Assembly: GCA_022826385.1 (NCBI GenBank)
Contig: JAJDUZ010000053.1
Coordinates: 83,845 to 147,844, forward strand
DNA from: Silicimonas sp.
GTDB lineage: Bacteria; Pseudomonadota; Alphaproteobacteria; Rhodobacterales; Rhodobacteraceae
DNA length: 64,000 bases
Direction: 5' to 3'
The notes beneath the pieces were generated by a model. The model did no database searches. It was not told where the DNA came from and worked only from the letters and a program-made list of their open reading frames with translations. A program made the position numbers and the translations under genes. Below, in pieces: positions 53,863-62,076 of the stretch; the stretch's first letter is position 1, and every line of letters starts with the position of its first letter.

Positions 53863-55524
53863 CTATTGCAGACGGCGCACTTTGGGGAGTTCTTTGGTCT
53901 CCCCCCCACCGAACAGGCTACCCGCGCTCAGCGAGAACCCCTCGAAACTGGCAAGGGTGTCTGGATTGCGCGCCACCGTGAAGGCCACATAGCAGCAAAG
54001 CGCCAAACCAACATACAGCCCGAACCGTCCGACGTGATTTTTAGGAGCGGGCTCCGGCACAGGCATGTCATAGTCCGGCAGGGACGCGCTGATCTCGGTT
54101 TCTCGCGGTGTTGATTTTGGGCGTTCCAGACTGGCGCCTTCCCAAGCCGCGATCCGCTCCTGACGGATGCGTTCCTGCTTTTCCATCGCGCGGTCGACCC
54201 AGTTCGTTCCAAACCCGGACGTTTCAGCCTGCCGGCCATCGGCGTCGAGAGCGGGCACTGTCCCGTCGATCTGATCAGGGGCAGCCGTGGTCGATTGTTC
54301 GGTCGCGTCATCGTGGAAAATCCCCCAGTCCTCGTCGGCCTCTGGCACCGGGGCTGCGGTCGCGGTTGGGTCGGAGGTTTCCTGGTTGAACTCGTCGATC
54401 CAGGCTGGCTTAGATGTCACGGGTTCGGCGGGCGCAGGCGCGGCCACGTCCACGTCTTTCGGGGGTTCCTGGCTGATACGGCGCACTTCGCTGTTGGTCT
54501 CGGCCACAAGACGCGAGACCGAGACTTCCAGTTCCAGGCTCACTTCCTTGGCCGAGGCTGTCAGCTTTGAACTGGGCGCAACGCTGTCGTCCACTTCGCT
54601 GTTCGCAATCATCGTGCGCCATTTGGCGGCAGATTGCATCCGTTCGTCCGGGTGAATGATCATCGCCTGATCGATGGCGCGCAGGAAGTCGTCGTCATAC
54701 CCCGGAATGCGTCCTTCCAGCGGTTCGCATGGATCGGGGCGATTGCTGGCGATGTCCATCATCCGGGTTTGGCTGTTCACCGGCGCGCGACCTGTCAGCA
54801 GGTGATAGAACGTCGCGCCAAGTGCATAGAGATCGGCGCTGGGGCTTTGCGCGCTGCCAGCGACATAGAATTCCTGCGGCGAATACCCGTCCTTGACCAC
54901 AAGGAACGAGGACACGGCGCGCGTGTGGCGGCTGGCATCGGCGCGGGCCGCACCGAAGTCGATCAGAACCGGCGAGCCGTCCTTTTCGATGATGATGTTG
55001 TCGGGCGAGATATCGCGGTGCAGCAGGCCCATGTCGTGGACGGTTTCGATCGCCTCAAGCAATTGCTGCAGGATCGTCTTGATCCGACCGGGCGAGAGCA
55101 GTTTCGGGTGCTTGTCCAGAATGTCGAACAGGTCGAGACCATCGATCAGGTCCAGCACCATGTAGGCGGTGCCGTTCTCCTCGAAAGCGCGGTGCACGCC
55201 GACGATGTTCGGGTGACGCAGCTTGGCAAGGCTGCGGGCCTCGCGCATGAACATCTTCACGATGGATCGAATTTGCGTCTCATAGGACTGGGTGCGGGCA
55301 TAGACGTCTTTGCCTTCGCGCACGCAGAAGTCGATCGGGAAACATTCTTTGAGCACAACGGTGCGCCCAAGCACGTTGTCCATGGCATGATAAGTGATCC
55401 CGAAGCCGCCCGCCCCGAGATGCCCGGTGATCGTGAATTGATCACCGGAAAGCGTGGTGCCAATCGGAAGCGCCTGGTCGCTGGTTCCACCCGATTGTGC
55501 GCTACGTGTGTCAGTCATAGACAC
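53863..55524 (-). CDS. Membrane-anchored serine/threonine protein kinase
   Basis: A 553-residue protein. The kinase domain spans about 30-305: Gly-rich loop LGAGGFGITY (36-45), VVLKE with catalytic Lys59, HRDISPDN (169-176) and DFGAAR (189-194). A long, acidic, low-complexity spacer (310-485) contains EPPKDVDVAAPAPAEP and ERPKSTPRETEIS. One membrane helix is near residue 505 (FGLYVGLALCCYVAFTV). The C-terminal tail is about 35 residues (NPDTLASFEGFSLSAGSLFGGG). Bacterial Hanks-type kinases of this type sense envelope or metabolic state. The short tail suggests little extracytoplasmic sensing. No phosphatase is adjacent. Confidence 0.9.
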   Translation of the reverse strand: MSMTDTRSAQSGGTSDQALPIGTTLSGDQFTITGHLGAGGFGITYHAMDNVLGRTVVLKECFPIDFCVREGKDVYARTQSYETQIRSIVKMFMREARSLAKLRHPNIVGVHRAFEENGTAYMVLDLIDGLDLFDILDKHPKLLSPGRIKTILQQLLEAIETVHDMGLLHRDISPDNIIIEKDGSPVLIDFGAARADASRHTRAVSSFLVVKDGYSPQEFYVAGSAQSPSADLYALGATFYHLLTGRAPVNSQTRMMDIASNRPDPCEPLEGRIPGYDDDFLRAIDQAMIIHPDERMQSAAKWRTMIANSEVDDSVAPSSKLTASAKEVSLELEVSVSRLVAETNSEVRRISQEPPKDVDVAAPAPAEPVTSKPAWIDEFNQETSDPTATAAPVPEADEDWGIFHDDATEQSTTAAPDQIDGTVPALDADGRQAETSGFGTNWVDRAMEKQERIRQERIAAWEGASLERPKSTPRETEISASLPDYDMPVPEPAPKNHVGRFGLYVGLALCCYVAFTVARNPDTLASFEGFSLSAGSLFGGGETKELPKVRRLQ

Positions 55525-55844
55525 GTCAAATCAGCCTCTAAAGACTTTCTCGTTAGATATTGTGATGTTGCGCGGAATTGTGTTGGATTTGAGAGAGCCT
55601 TTGGGCAATCATGCGAATGCGGCGCCAGATTGTTGCCACATTTGGGACATTCGGCGCGTGGTATTCGATGAAAATTCTTCGTTTTGTTGACCCAATGTGA
55701 ACACGGTTCTTTACGCGGGGAAATTTATGTTTTAAAAACAATCGCTTGAAATGTGTCTTTCATTGGAAGCCTGGTTCTGCATCTTGCCATGGCTGCGTGG
55801 TCCGAACCGAACGCGCCCATCCGTTCAAGTGAGGTTTATGTGAA
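55525..55844. other. AT-rich divergent promoter region between the kinase and a small P-loop gene
   Basis: 320 bases of lower GC between divergent genes. It lacks any convincing coding frame or tRNA. AT-rich tracts such as GGGGAAATTTATGTTTTAAA near 55720-55740 probably carry promoters for both genes, but I cannot pin -10/-35 boxes confidently. Confidence 0.6.
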
Positions 55845-56342
55845 ATGCCACGAATTTCTCCAACTTTGCATATGGTTTGTGGCAAGATTGCTTCTGGAAA
55901 ATCGACCTTAACGGCCGAACTTGCCAAGGCGCCGCACACAGTGCGGGTATCCGAGGATGAGTGGTTGGGAACGCTGTTTTCCGATCAGATGACCACGATC
56001 AAGGACTATGCACTTTGTTCAGAGCGTCTTCGCGCGTGTATGGCGCCGCATGTCGCGTCACTGCTGACGGCGGGGGTCTCCGTCGTGTTGGACTTTCCCG
56101 CGAACACGGTCGACACGCGGGCGTGGATGCGAACCGTTCTGGACCAGACCGAGGCCGCCGATCAGTTGCATTTTCTCGACATTTCGGACGCTCTTTGCCT
56201 GCAGAGACTGCAGCGGCGTAATGCCGAGGGCACGCATCCGTTTCAGGTGACCGAAGCGCAGTTCCATCAGGTTTCCAAACACTTCCAGCCGCCAAGCGAT
56301 GCGGAAGGCTTCACGATTGTTCGGCATACGGTCACGGATTGA
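55845..56342 (+). CDS. Small P-loop AAA_33-type kinase-like protein
   Basis: A 165-residue P-loop NTPase. Walker A is VCGKIASGKST (residues 11-21). An Asp-Glu pair is in RVSEDEWLGTLFSD, with VVLDFPANTVDTRAWMRTVL and an LQRLQRRNAEGTHPFQV segment typical of zeta-toxin- or chloramphenicol-phosphotransferase-like kinases. The substrate is unknown. It converges on livF with an 11-base gap. Confidence 0.8.
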   Translation: MPRISPTLHMVCGKIASGKSTLTAELAKAPHTVRVSEDEWLGTLFSDQMTTIKDYALCSERLRACMAPHVASLLTAGVSVVLDFPANTVDTRAWMRTVLDQTEAADQLHFLDISDALCLQRLQRRNAEGTHPFQVTEAQFHQVSKHFQPPSDAEGFTIVRHTVTD

Positions 56343-56353
56343 ACGCGCCCGGC

Positions 56354-57049
56354 TCAGACGCCCACGTATTTTTCCAACAATGTGCGATCGCTTCGCAGGG
56401 TCTCGACCGGAACGGTTTCCCGTGCATGCCCGTTCTCGATGAAGGTCACCCGGTCGGCGATGGAAAGAACGGCGTCAATCCGTTGTTCCACAAGGATCAT
56501 CGCCTTGCCTTCGGCCCGCAGGGTTTCGACGGTTTCGCGGATCAACTGGATCATCGAGGGTTGCAGCCCCTCGGTCGGTTCATCCAGCAGCAGCACCGAG
56601 GGCTCAAGGCATAGGGCGCGCGCTGTGGTCAGCATCTGTTGCTCGCCGCCCGACAGGGTCTCGGCGCGTTGGGTCAGGCGTTCGCGCAGGCGGGGGAACA
56701 TGGTCAGCACGCGCTCGCGGGTCTCGGCCCCCTTGCGGCGGGTCATCAGCCCGACTTCGATGTTTTCGGCCACCGTCATCTCGGTGAAGAGACGCCGGCC
56801 TTGCGGGACGTAACCGATGCCGCGTTTCGGCACCTCGTGCGCCGGCAGGTTCGACAGCGTTTCGCCGTCCAGCGAAATCCGGCCGGAGTTCAGCGGCAAA
56901 AGCCCCATGATGGCGCGCAAAGTCGTTGTCTTGCCCGCGCCGTTCCGCCCCAGAAGGCAAAGCACCTCGCCGGGGCGCGCTTCGAGCGACAGGTCATAGA
57001 GAACCTGCACGGGGCCATAACCCGTTGATATGCCCTCAAGCGTCAGCAT
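56354..57049 (-). CDS. livF: Branched-chain-type ABC transporter ATPase LivF
   Basis: A 231-residue ATPase: Walker A GRNGAGKTT, YVPQGRRLFTEMTVAENIEVGL, signature LSGGEQQMLTTARAL, Walker B VLLLDEPTEGLQPSMI. LivF proteins pair with LivG to import branched-chain amino acids, amides or urea. It overlaps livG by 14 bases. Ends the LIV operon. Confidence 0.94.
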   Translation of the reverse strand: MLTLEGISTGYGPVQVLYDLSLEARPGEVLCLLGRNGAGKTTTLRAIMGLLPLNSGRISLDGETLSNLPAHEVPKRGIGYVPQGRRLFTEMTVAENIEVGLMTRRKGAETRERVLTMFPRLRERLTQRAETLSGGEQQMLTTARALCLEPSVLLLDEPTEGLQPSMIQLIRETVETLRAEGKAMILVEQRIDAVLSIADRVTFIENGHARETVPVETLRSDRTLLEKYVGV

Positions 57050-57734
57050 GACCGAGATAGGCCTCCTGTACCTCTGGGTTGGCCTTGATCTCGGCCGGGG
57101 CGCCGCTGGCGAGGACCGCGCCGGTTTCCAGAACCGTGATGCGATGCGCCAGTTCCATGACCACGTTCATGTTATGCTCGATCAGTAGGATGGTGGTGTC
57201 GCCCGCAAGCGAGGCGATCAGCGCGTTGAACTCGGCAATCTCGCTTTCGGCCAGACCTTGCGTCGGCTCGTCGAGGATCAGAAGCGTCGGGTCCTGCGCC
57301 ACGCCCATCGCGATTTCCAGAAGCCGTTGGTGGCCATAGGCCAGATCACCGGCCAATTGTTCGGCCCGGTCGGCCAGCCCCACGCGGTCGAGTGCGGCCC
57401 GGGCTTTGGCGGGGTCGCTGTCGCGCAGGGCAAGTTCCAGATTGCCCAGCAAACTCAGCTGATTGTAGATCGACGTGATCTGAAACGTATAGGCCATGCC
57501 GCGCCTTATGCGGGCATGGGCGGGCAGTCTGGTGACGTTTTCGCCCTTAAACCAAACCTCGCCGCTTGTGGGTTCGGTGCGGCCTGCAACCATACCGACC
57601 AAGGTGCTCTTGCCTGCGCCATTCGGTCCGATCAGGGCATGGATCTCGCCCGTTTCAACGGTCAGGTCCACGCCGTCGACCGCCGTCAGGCCGGCATAGC
57701 GTTTGGTCAGCCCCTTGGTCTGAAGCACGCTCAT
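57036..57734 (-). CDS. livG: Branched-chain-type ABC transporter ATPase LivG
   Basis: A 232-residue ATPase starting MSVLQTKGLTKRYAGLTAVDGVDL at 57734, whose ATG overlaps the livM stop by 4 bases; MAAM at 57743 is an alternative. Walker A is GPNGAGKST, the H-loop is in LLIEHNMNVVMELAHRI, and Walker B is LLILDEPTQGLAESEI. The signature is degenerate (LAGDLAYGHQRLLEIAMGV), typical of LivG. Links to LivF in the heterodimeric motor. Confidence 0.94.
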   Translation of the reverse strand: MSVLQTKGLTKRYAGLTAVDGVDLTVETGEIHALIGPNGAGKSTLVGMVAGRTEPTSGEVWFKGENVTRLPAHARIRRGMAYTFQITSIYNQLSLLGNLELALRDSDPAKARAALDRVGLADRAEQLAGDLAYGHQRLLEIAMGVAQDPTLLILDEPTQGLAESEIAEFNALIASLAGDTTILLIEHNMNVVMELAHRITVLETGAVLASGAPAEIKANPEVQEAYLGHADA

Positions 57735-58666
57735 GGCAGCCACGGCGCGAAGCGCTTGCGCACTTCTCCCATGATGCCGGCGCGCGCAAAGAGCGTCAGC
57801 AGCACCAGAACCAGACCGACGATCATCAGATAGGCGTTGGTGAAGCCGCTGGTCGTGTCGATCAGATAGAACATGAAGAGCGTGCCGATAAACGGCCCGA
57901 TCGTCGTGCCCGCGCCGCCCAGAAGCACCCAGAGCAACGGGAAGATCGAGTATTGGACGGATGTAAAGGTGGCGCCGACATAGCCGAAGAGCAAGGCATA
58001 GGACGCCCCCGCGGCCCCTGCCAGCGTGCCCGAGATCACGAGGGCAGCGAACTTATGGGCTTGGGTATTGTAGCCCAGCATCCGCGTCCGTTCCTCGTTC
58101 TCGCGGATGGCGATCAGGGTGTGCCCGAAGCGGACCTGCATCATCCGGGCGGTGATGACGAGCGCGGCGGTGAAGACCGTCAGCGCGGCGTAATAGCGGA
58201 TCAGCGGGTTGGTCAGGTCCAGCCCGGCGATCTGGCGGGTCGCCTGTTGCAGCACGAAGCCTTCGTCGCCGCGGGTCCATTCTCCGAAATAGAGCACGGT
58301 CAGATAGGCGGATTGCGCAAACATCAGCGTCACGATCATGAAGGCGACGCCAATCGTGCGCAGCGCCAGCATGGCAACAATGGCCGAGAGCGCCGCGGCG
58401 GCCGCCAACCCGATCCCGAAGGCGGGCAGGGCAGGGACGCCGCCGTGCTGCATGGCAAGGCCGAGCCCGTACATGCCCGCCCCAAAGAACATCGCATGGC
58501 CAAGGGACAGAAGCCCGGTATAGCCAAAGAGCACGTTGTATCCCATCGCATAGGTCGCAAGGACGAGAATGCGGGCAAGATTGCCCTGATGGTAGGCTGG
58601 CAACATCAGTCCGGCGGCCACGAGTGCGGCGATCAGGCCAAGGTGAAGCGCGATACTGCGGGTCAT
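57731..58666 (-). CDS. livM: Branched-chain-type ABC transporter permease LivM
   Basis: A 311-residue membrane protein starting MTRSIALHLGLIAALVAAGLMLPAYHQGNLARILVLATYAMGYNVLFGYTGLLSLGHAMFFGAGMYG. About nine hydrophobic segments and a conserved cytoplasmic segment RENEERTRMLGYNTQAHKFAALVISG are present. The upstream gap to livH (58667-58760) contains paired hairpins. Overlaps livG. Confidence 0.93.
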   Translation of the reverse strand: MTRSIALHLGLIAALVAAGLMLPAYHQGNLARILVLATYAMGYNVLFGYTGLLSLGHAMFFGAGMYGLGLAMQHGGVPALPAFGIGLAAAAALSAIVAMLALRTIGVAFMIVTLMFAQSAYLTVLYFGEWTRGDEGFVLQQATRQIAGLDLTNPLIRYYAALTVFTAALVITARMMQVRFGHTLIAIRENEERTRMLGYNTQAHKFAALVISGTLAGAAGASYALLFGYVGATFTSVQYSIFPLLWVLLGGAGTTIGPFIGTLFMFYLIDTTSGFTNAYLMIVGLVLVLLTLFARAGIMGEVRKRFAPWLP

Positions 58667-58692
58667 GGGCGCGCCGTCTTCTGCGGGGCAGA

Positions 58693-58758
58693 CAAAATTC
58701 TGGGAGAATTTTGCAGGCCGCTTCGTGGCCTGATTTGCGTATTTTTGAAGAGATGAAG
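58693..58758. repeat. Hairpin pair and AT-rich tail between livM and livH
   Basis: 58693-58713 is a 21-nt hairpin (CAAAATTCT / AGAATTTTG, loop GGG). 58714-58732 is a second (CAGGCC / GGCCTG, loop GCTTCGT). Then comes GCGTATTTTTGAAGAGATGA (58737-58756). The first hairpin joins the 21-nt family at 753, 41836, 46776 and 62027; the tail joins the family at 20906, 50697 and 63531. One element shows both features. Confidence 0.8.
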
Positions 58759-58760
58759 CC

Positions 58761-59687
58761 TCATGCCGGTTTCTTTCCGTAAAGGCCTTGCGGGCGGAAG
58801 ACGAGCACGAGGGCCACGAGGAGCGTGGCAAGGATCTTGGCGAGTGTCGGCGAGAAGAAGACCGAGATGATCCCATCGGACATCCCGATCAGCAGGGCGG
58901 CAACCAGCGTGCCGCGAACCGAGCCGAGGCCGCTGATGATCACGACGATGAAGCTGAGAAGCAGCGGGTCGTGCCCCATCAGGTAATGCGCCTGCGTGAT
59001 CGGAACGATCAGCACCGCCGCCAGTGCGGCCAGTCCGGCGCCGAGGCCGAAGACCAGCGCATAGACCCGCTCGACCGGGATGCCGAAGGTGGTGGCGGTG
59101 TCGCGGTCCAGCTGGGTGGCGCGCATGACGAGGCCGATCTTGGTCTTGGTCATCAGCGCCAAGAAGCCTGCGAGGATCAGCAGCGCCGCTGCGATCACGA
59201 AAAGCTTGTAGCTGGTCGTCGAAAGGCCCCATGGATAATACATCTCGAAGCCGTTTTCGCCCCATTCGAACCACGGGATCGCCAGCCGGTGATTGAAGGG
59301 CGGTTCGACCGCGCGGGCTTCCGGCCCGTACCACATCAGCGCGGCCTGCTGCATGATGTAAAGAAGCCCGATCGTGGCGACGATCGTTGCCTCGGGGTCG
59401 TAGTCCACGCGTTTCAGCACCGTAAGGTCGGCGATGGCCGCGATGATGGCGGCGACAACCGGCGCAATCAGCAAGGCAGCGACGAAGCCGAGGGCCGGGT
59501 GACCGCCGACCGCGGTGGCCACGACCCAGGCGAGGACTGCGCCCAGCATGTAGAACTCGCCATGCGCGACGTTGACGACGCGCATCACACCGAAGACCAG
59601 GCTGAGACCAAGCGCGGTCAGGGCGAGGACAGCAGCGCCAACGGCGCCTTCAAGTGTCGCAAGAAGAAGGTGAGGCCCGAATTCCAT
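58761..59687 (-). CDS. livH: Branched-chain-type ABC transporter permease LivH
   Basis: A 308-residue permease starting MEFGPHLLLATLEGAVGAAVLALTALGLSLVFGVMRVVNVAHGEFYMLGAV. About eight hydrophobic segments and the coupling region QLDRDTATTFGIPVERVYALVFGLGAGLAALAAVLI are present. It is the first of the permease pair on the minus strand, divergent from a small exported protein gene. Confidence 0.93.
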   Translation of the reverse strand: MEFGPHLLLATLEGAVGAAVLALTALGLSLVFGVMRVVNVAHGEFYMLGAVLAWVVATAVGGHPALGFVAALLIAPVVAAIIAAIADLTVLKRVDYDPEATIVATIGLLYIMQQAALMWYGPEARAVEPPFNHRLAIPWFEWGENGFEMYYPWGLSTTSYKLFVIAAALLILAGFLALMTKTKIGLVMRATQLDRDTATTFGIPVERVYALVFGLGAGLAALAAVLIVPITQAHYLMGHDPLLLSFIVVIISGLGSVRGTLVAALLIGMSDGIISVFFSPTLAKILATLLVALVLVFRPQGLYGKKPA

Positions 59688-59816
59688 TGCGGGAAATGGA
59701 GCAGGTTCCCCGGCCAAGAGCAAGGACCGAAGTGCCGGAATCCCGGCGCGCAGCGGCGGAACGCGAAATCTGCTATACTGCGTGTCATTGTTAGAGTGAT
59801 TTGAAGGAATTTTGTC

Positions 59817-60311
59817 ATGTTGAAATGGATTGCGGGAATTCTCGCGTCAGTCACGGCCGGTGTCGGTGTCTGGTTCATCACCCAGATCGCCTGGCCCGTC
59901 GAAGAGAGTGTCGCGGTGGGCCAGATTGCGGCCAGTGCGCGTCTCGGGCCGCAAAGCTCGGGCGGTACTTATCCCCTGATCGGGACGTTCGAAGTGCGGA
60001 ATGACGGTGCGTGGACGGTCGAGAATTGCCGGCTTGCCTTTGACGGACGGCGGTCCGACAGGTTCTCGATGGCACCGGGTGCCCGCTTTGAGGATACCAT
60101 TCGCGGGGCAACGGCCCATCGCGGACCGACGGTTGTGCCGGTGGTCGCGACCGTGACCTGCGGTGACTATAGCAAGACGCTGACAGGCGGGACCGTTACG
60201 ATCGGTCGCGTGCAGAACAATGCCGGTGCCGCGACGCTGAATTCGACTGCAACGGGTACCACCAACGCGTCGCAGCCGAACCGGCCCGCCGGGACGGTAA
60301 ACTCGAACTGA
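59817..60311 (+). CDS. Small exported protein, unknown
   Basis: A 164-residue protein with an uncleaved anchor or signal (MLKWIAGILASVTAGVGVWFITQIAW), a beta-rich domain with ENCRLAFDGRRSDRFSMAPGARFEDTIRG and a VTCGDYSKTL cysteine, and a Thr/Asn-rich tail (LNSTATGTTNASQPN). It has a GAAGGA ribosome site and a TATACT box near 59772. It is inserted into the LIV cluster on the opposite strand. No family is recognised. Confidence 0.7.
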   Translation: MLKWIAGILASVTAGVGVWFITQIAWPVEESVAVGQIAASARLGPQSSGGTYPLIGTFEVRNDGAWTVENCRLAFDGRRSDRFSMAPGARFEDTIRGATAHRGPTVVPVVATVTCGDYSKTLTGGTVTIGRVQNNAGAATLNSTATGTTNASQPNRPAGTVNSN

Positions 60312-60329
60312 GCGGGCGTCTGCGACGGA

Positions 60330-60668
60330 TCATTCCAGCCAAGTGGCGGCCTTGCGGGCGGTCAGGTGGACACTGATCACGTCGCTCCGGTCCCCCAATG
60401 TGCGAACCTTGTGCGGTGTGCCGGCAGGGATCACGAGGATGTCGCCTTCTTCTGCGGTAACCTCCCGGTCGCCCACCTGGAACCACGCTTGCCCGCGCCG
60501 GACGATCTGCACTTCGTCGTAATCGTGCCGATGCAGTTTCGGACCCAGCCCCGGCTCGGTCCGGTCAGAGAAGATGAAGGACACGTTGGTGTCCCCCAGT
60601 TCTCCGTCCCACGCGCCGTTCCAGCCGTCTTCGCGCGCCCAGTCGGCGCGGCGGGCGATGTGGACCAT
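60330..60668 (-). CDS. Cupin-domain protein
   Basis: A 112-residue single cupin. Motif 1 is LGPKLHRHDYDEVQIVRRGQAWFQVGDRE and motif 2 is EEGDILVIPAGTPHKVRTLG, giving a probable 3-His-1-Glu metal site. It opens with IARRADWAREDGWNGAWDGEL. It adjoins the binding-protein gene (1-base gap). It may be a small isomerase, dioxygenase or storage protein for the transported compound. Confidence 0.85.
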   Translation of the reverse strand: MVHIARRADWAREDGWNGAWDGELGDTNVSFIFSDRTEPGLGPKLHRHDYDEVQIVRRGQAWFQVGDREVTAEEGDILVIPAGTPHKVRTLGDRSDVISVHLTARKAATWLE

Positions 60669-60669
60669 C

Positions 60670-61950
60670 TCAGAAACTTTGCGTCGTGTAGTCGACCTCG
60701 TCGGGATAGAACGTGTCGGCGATCGAGGTGGTATGCGCGAGCACCAGTTTCCCGTCTTCGACCCGGCTGATGTACTGGTGGCCGAAGACCTGGTGAGTCT
60801 TGCCGTTAAACACCTTGGCGCCTTGCGGGTGGCCCGGACCTTCCTGGATGATCGAGATCGCTTCGGTCGCCTCGATCAGCTTGGCGCGGTCGCCCGGCCC
60901 CTGATAGTCGGCGGCTTCCATCGCGGCCTTGATGATGTGCAGTGTCTCCCAGCAGCCGAACATATGGGCATAGGTCGAGACGTCCTTCCGGTCGCTGACG
61001 CTGGCGCCGTTCTCATCGACGCCGACGGCGGCGCGGAACGCCTTGTCATACTCGGACTGGTTGGCTTGGGCATAGCGCGGGTTGCCTTCCCAGAAATACG
61101 TGCCTTCGAGGAACTCGAGACCGGGTGAGGCAAGGTCGACGGCTTCGAGACTGTCGATGAAGCCGAAGATCTCGGGCCGCGACGGTCCGAAGAACTCGCC
61201 CAGTTCCTTGACGAAGGTCAGGACGGCGGGGCCGACCATGACGTGATAGAGCACCTCGGTGTCGCGCGGGATCTGCGGGAAATACTTGGTGAAGCTGGTT
61301 TCGGTTGGCGGGATGGCGATTTTGGCGAGGACTTCGCCGCCCTGACGCTCGATCGCTTCCGAGAAGAAATCCCGGTGGTCGTGGCCGAAGGCAAAATCGG
61401 GAAAGACCATGGTGACCTTCTTGCCAAGGTTCGCGGCCACGAAAGGTGCCATTGCCTGCACCTGGCTTTTCACATCGGTGATGCCCGGCTGCATGGTGTA
61501 ACGGTTGAGCGCGCCCGAGGCGACATGGTGGCCTTCCGAGACCACGTAGTACGGAATTTTCAACTCGCCCGCGGCCGGGGCCGAGCCGAAGACCACATGG
61601 CTGAAGAGGGTGCCGAAGGCCACGTCGCAGCCATGCTGATTGGCGAATTTCTCGACCACTTCGGCACCGCGTTTCGGGTCGGTGCCGTCGTCTTCGGCGA
61701 TGATCTCAAGCGGACGGCCATTAATCCCGCCCGCATCGTTGATGAGCTTGGCGGCGGCATCGGTTGTTCTTCCGTACCAGCGGCCATAGGCGGCGCCGAT
61801 GCCGGTCGAGTGCTGCTGGAAGCCGATCTTGATCGGGGCGGCGGATTGGGCGCTGGCATAGCGGCCAAGCAAGGGCGACGCGGCCAGAAGCCCGCCTGCA
61901 GCGGCTGATTTGAGCAAGGTCCGGCGGTTGGTAATGACTTTCTGTGACAC
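60670..61950 (-). CDS. LIV-type ABC substrate-binding protein
   Basis: A 426-residue protein with a twin-arginine-like leader (NRRTLLKSAAAGGLLAASPLLG, then YASA). The Peripla_BP_6 domain has IKIGFQQHSTGIGAAYGRWYGRTTDAAAKLINDAGGINGRPLEIIAEDDGTDPKRGAEVVEKFANQHG. It captures a small amide, amino acid or urea-like ligand for LivHMGF. The leader RRTLLK is Tat-like but not perfect. It starts 120 bases downstream of the membrane protein gene at 62077, with a hairpin pair between. Confidence 0.88.
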   Translation of the reverse strand: MSQKVITNRRTLLKSAAAGGLLAASPLLGRYASAQSAAPIKIGFQQHSTGIGAAYGRWYGRTTDAAAKLINDAGGINGRPLEIIAEDDGTDPKRGAEVVEKFANQHGCDVAFGTLFSHVVFGSAPAAGELKIPYYVVSEGHHVASGALNRYTMQPGITDVKSQVQAMAPFVAANLGKKVTMVFPDFAFGHDHRDFFSEAIERQGGEVLAKIAIPPTETSFTKYFPQIPRDTEVLYHVMVGPAVLTFVKELGEFFGPSRPEIFGFIDSLEAVDLASPGLEFLEGTYFWEGNPRYAQANQSEYDKAFRAAVGVDENGASVSDRKDVSTYAHMFGCWETLHIIKAAMEAADYQGPGDRAKLIEATEAISIIQEGPGHPQGAKVFNGKTHQVFGHQYISRVEDGKLVLAHTTSIADTFYPDEVDYTTQSF

Positions 61951-62026
61951 CCCTGATCTCCCATCTTTGTTGGTTGCCTCGATGTTGGGTTGCGGGCGAA
62001 GCCATGTCCAGCCTTTTTCAGGGGCA

Positions 62027-62072
62027 CCGGAATTCGAGGCGAATTCCGGACCGATTTCTGATCAGAAATCGG
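62027..62072. repeat. Hairpin pair upstream of the LIV binding-protein gene
   Basis: 62027-62049 is CCGGAATTCG / CGAATTCCGG with loop AGG (23 nt). 62051-62072 is a perfect 22-nt palindrome (CCGATTTCTGA / TCAGAAATCGG). One base separates them. The first unit matches 822-842 with compensatory pair changes; the second resembles the second units at 41859 and 46800 (CGATTTC / GAAATCG). It lies between two genes of the minus-strand operon. Confidence 0.85.
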
Positions 62073-62076
62073 GCGC

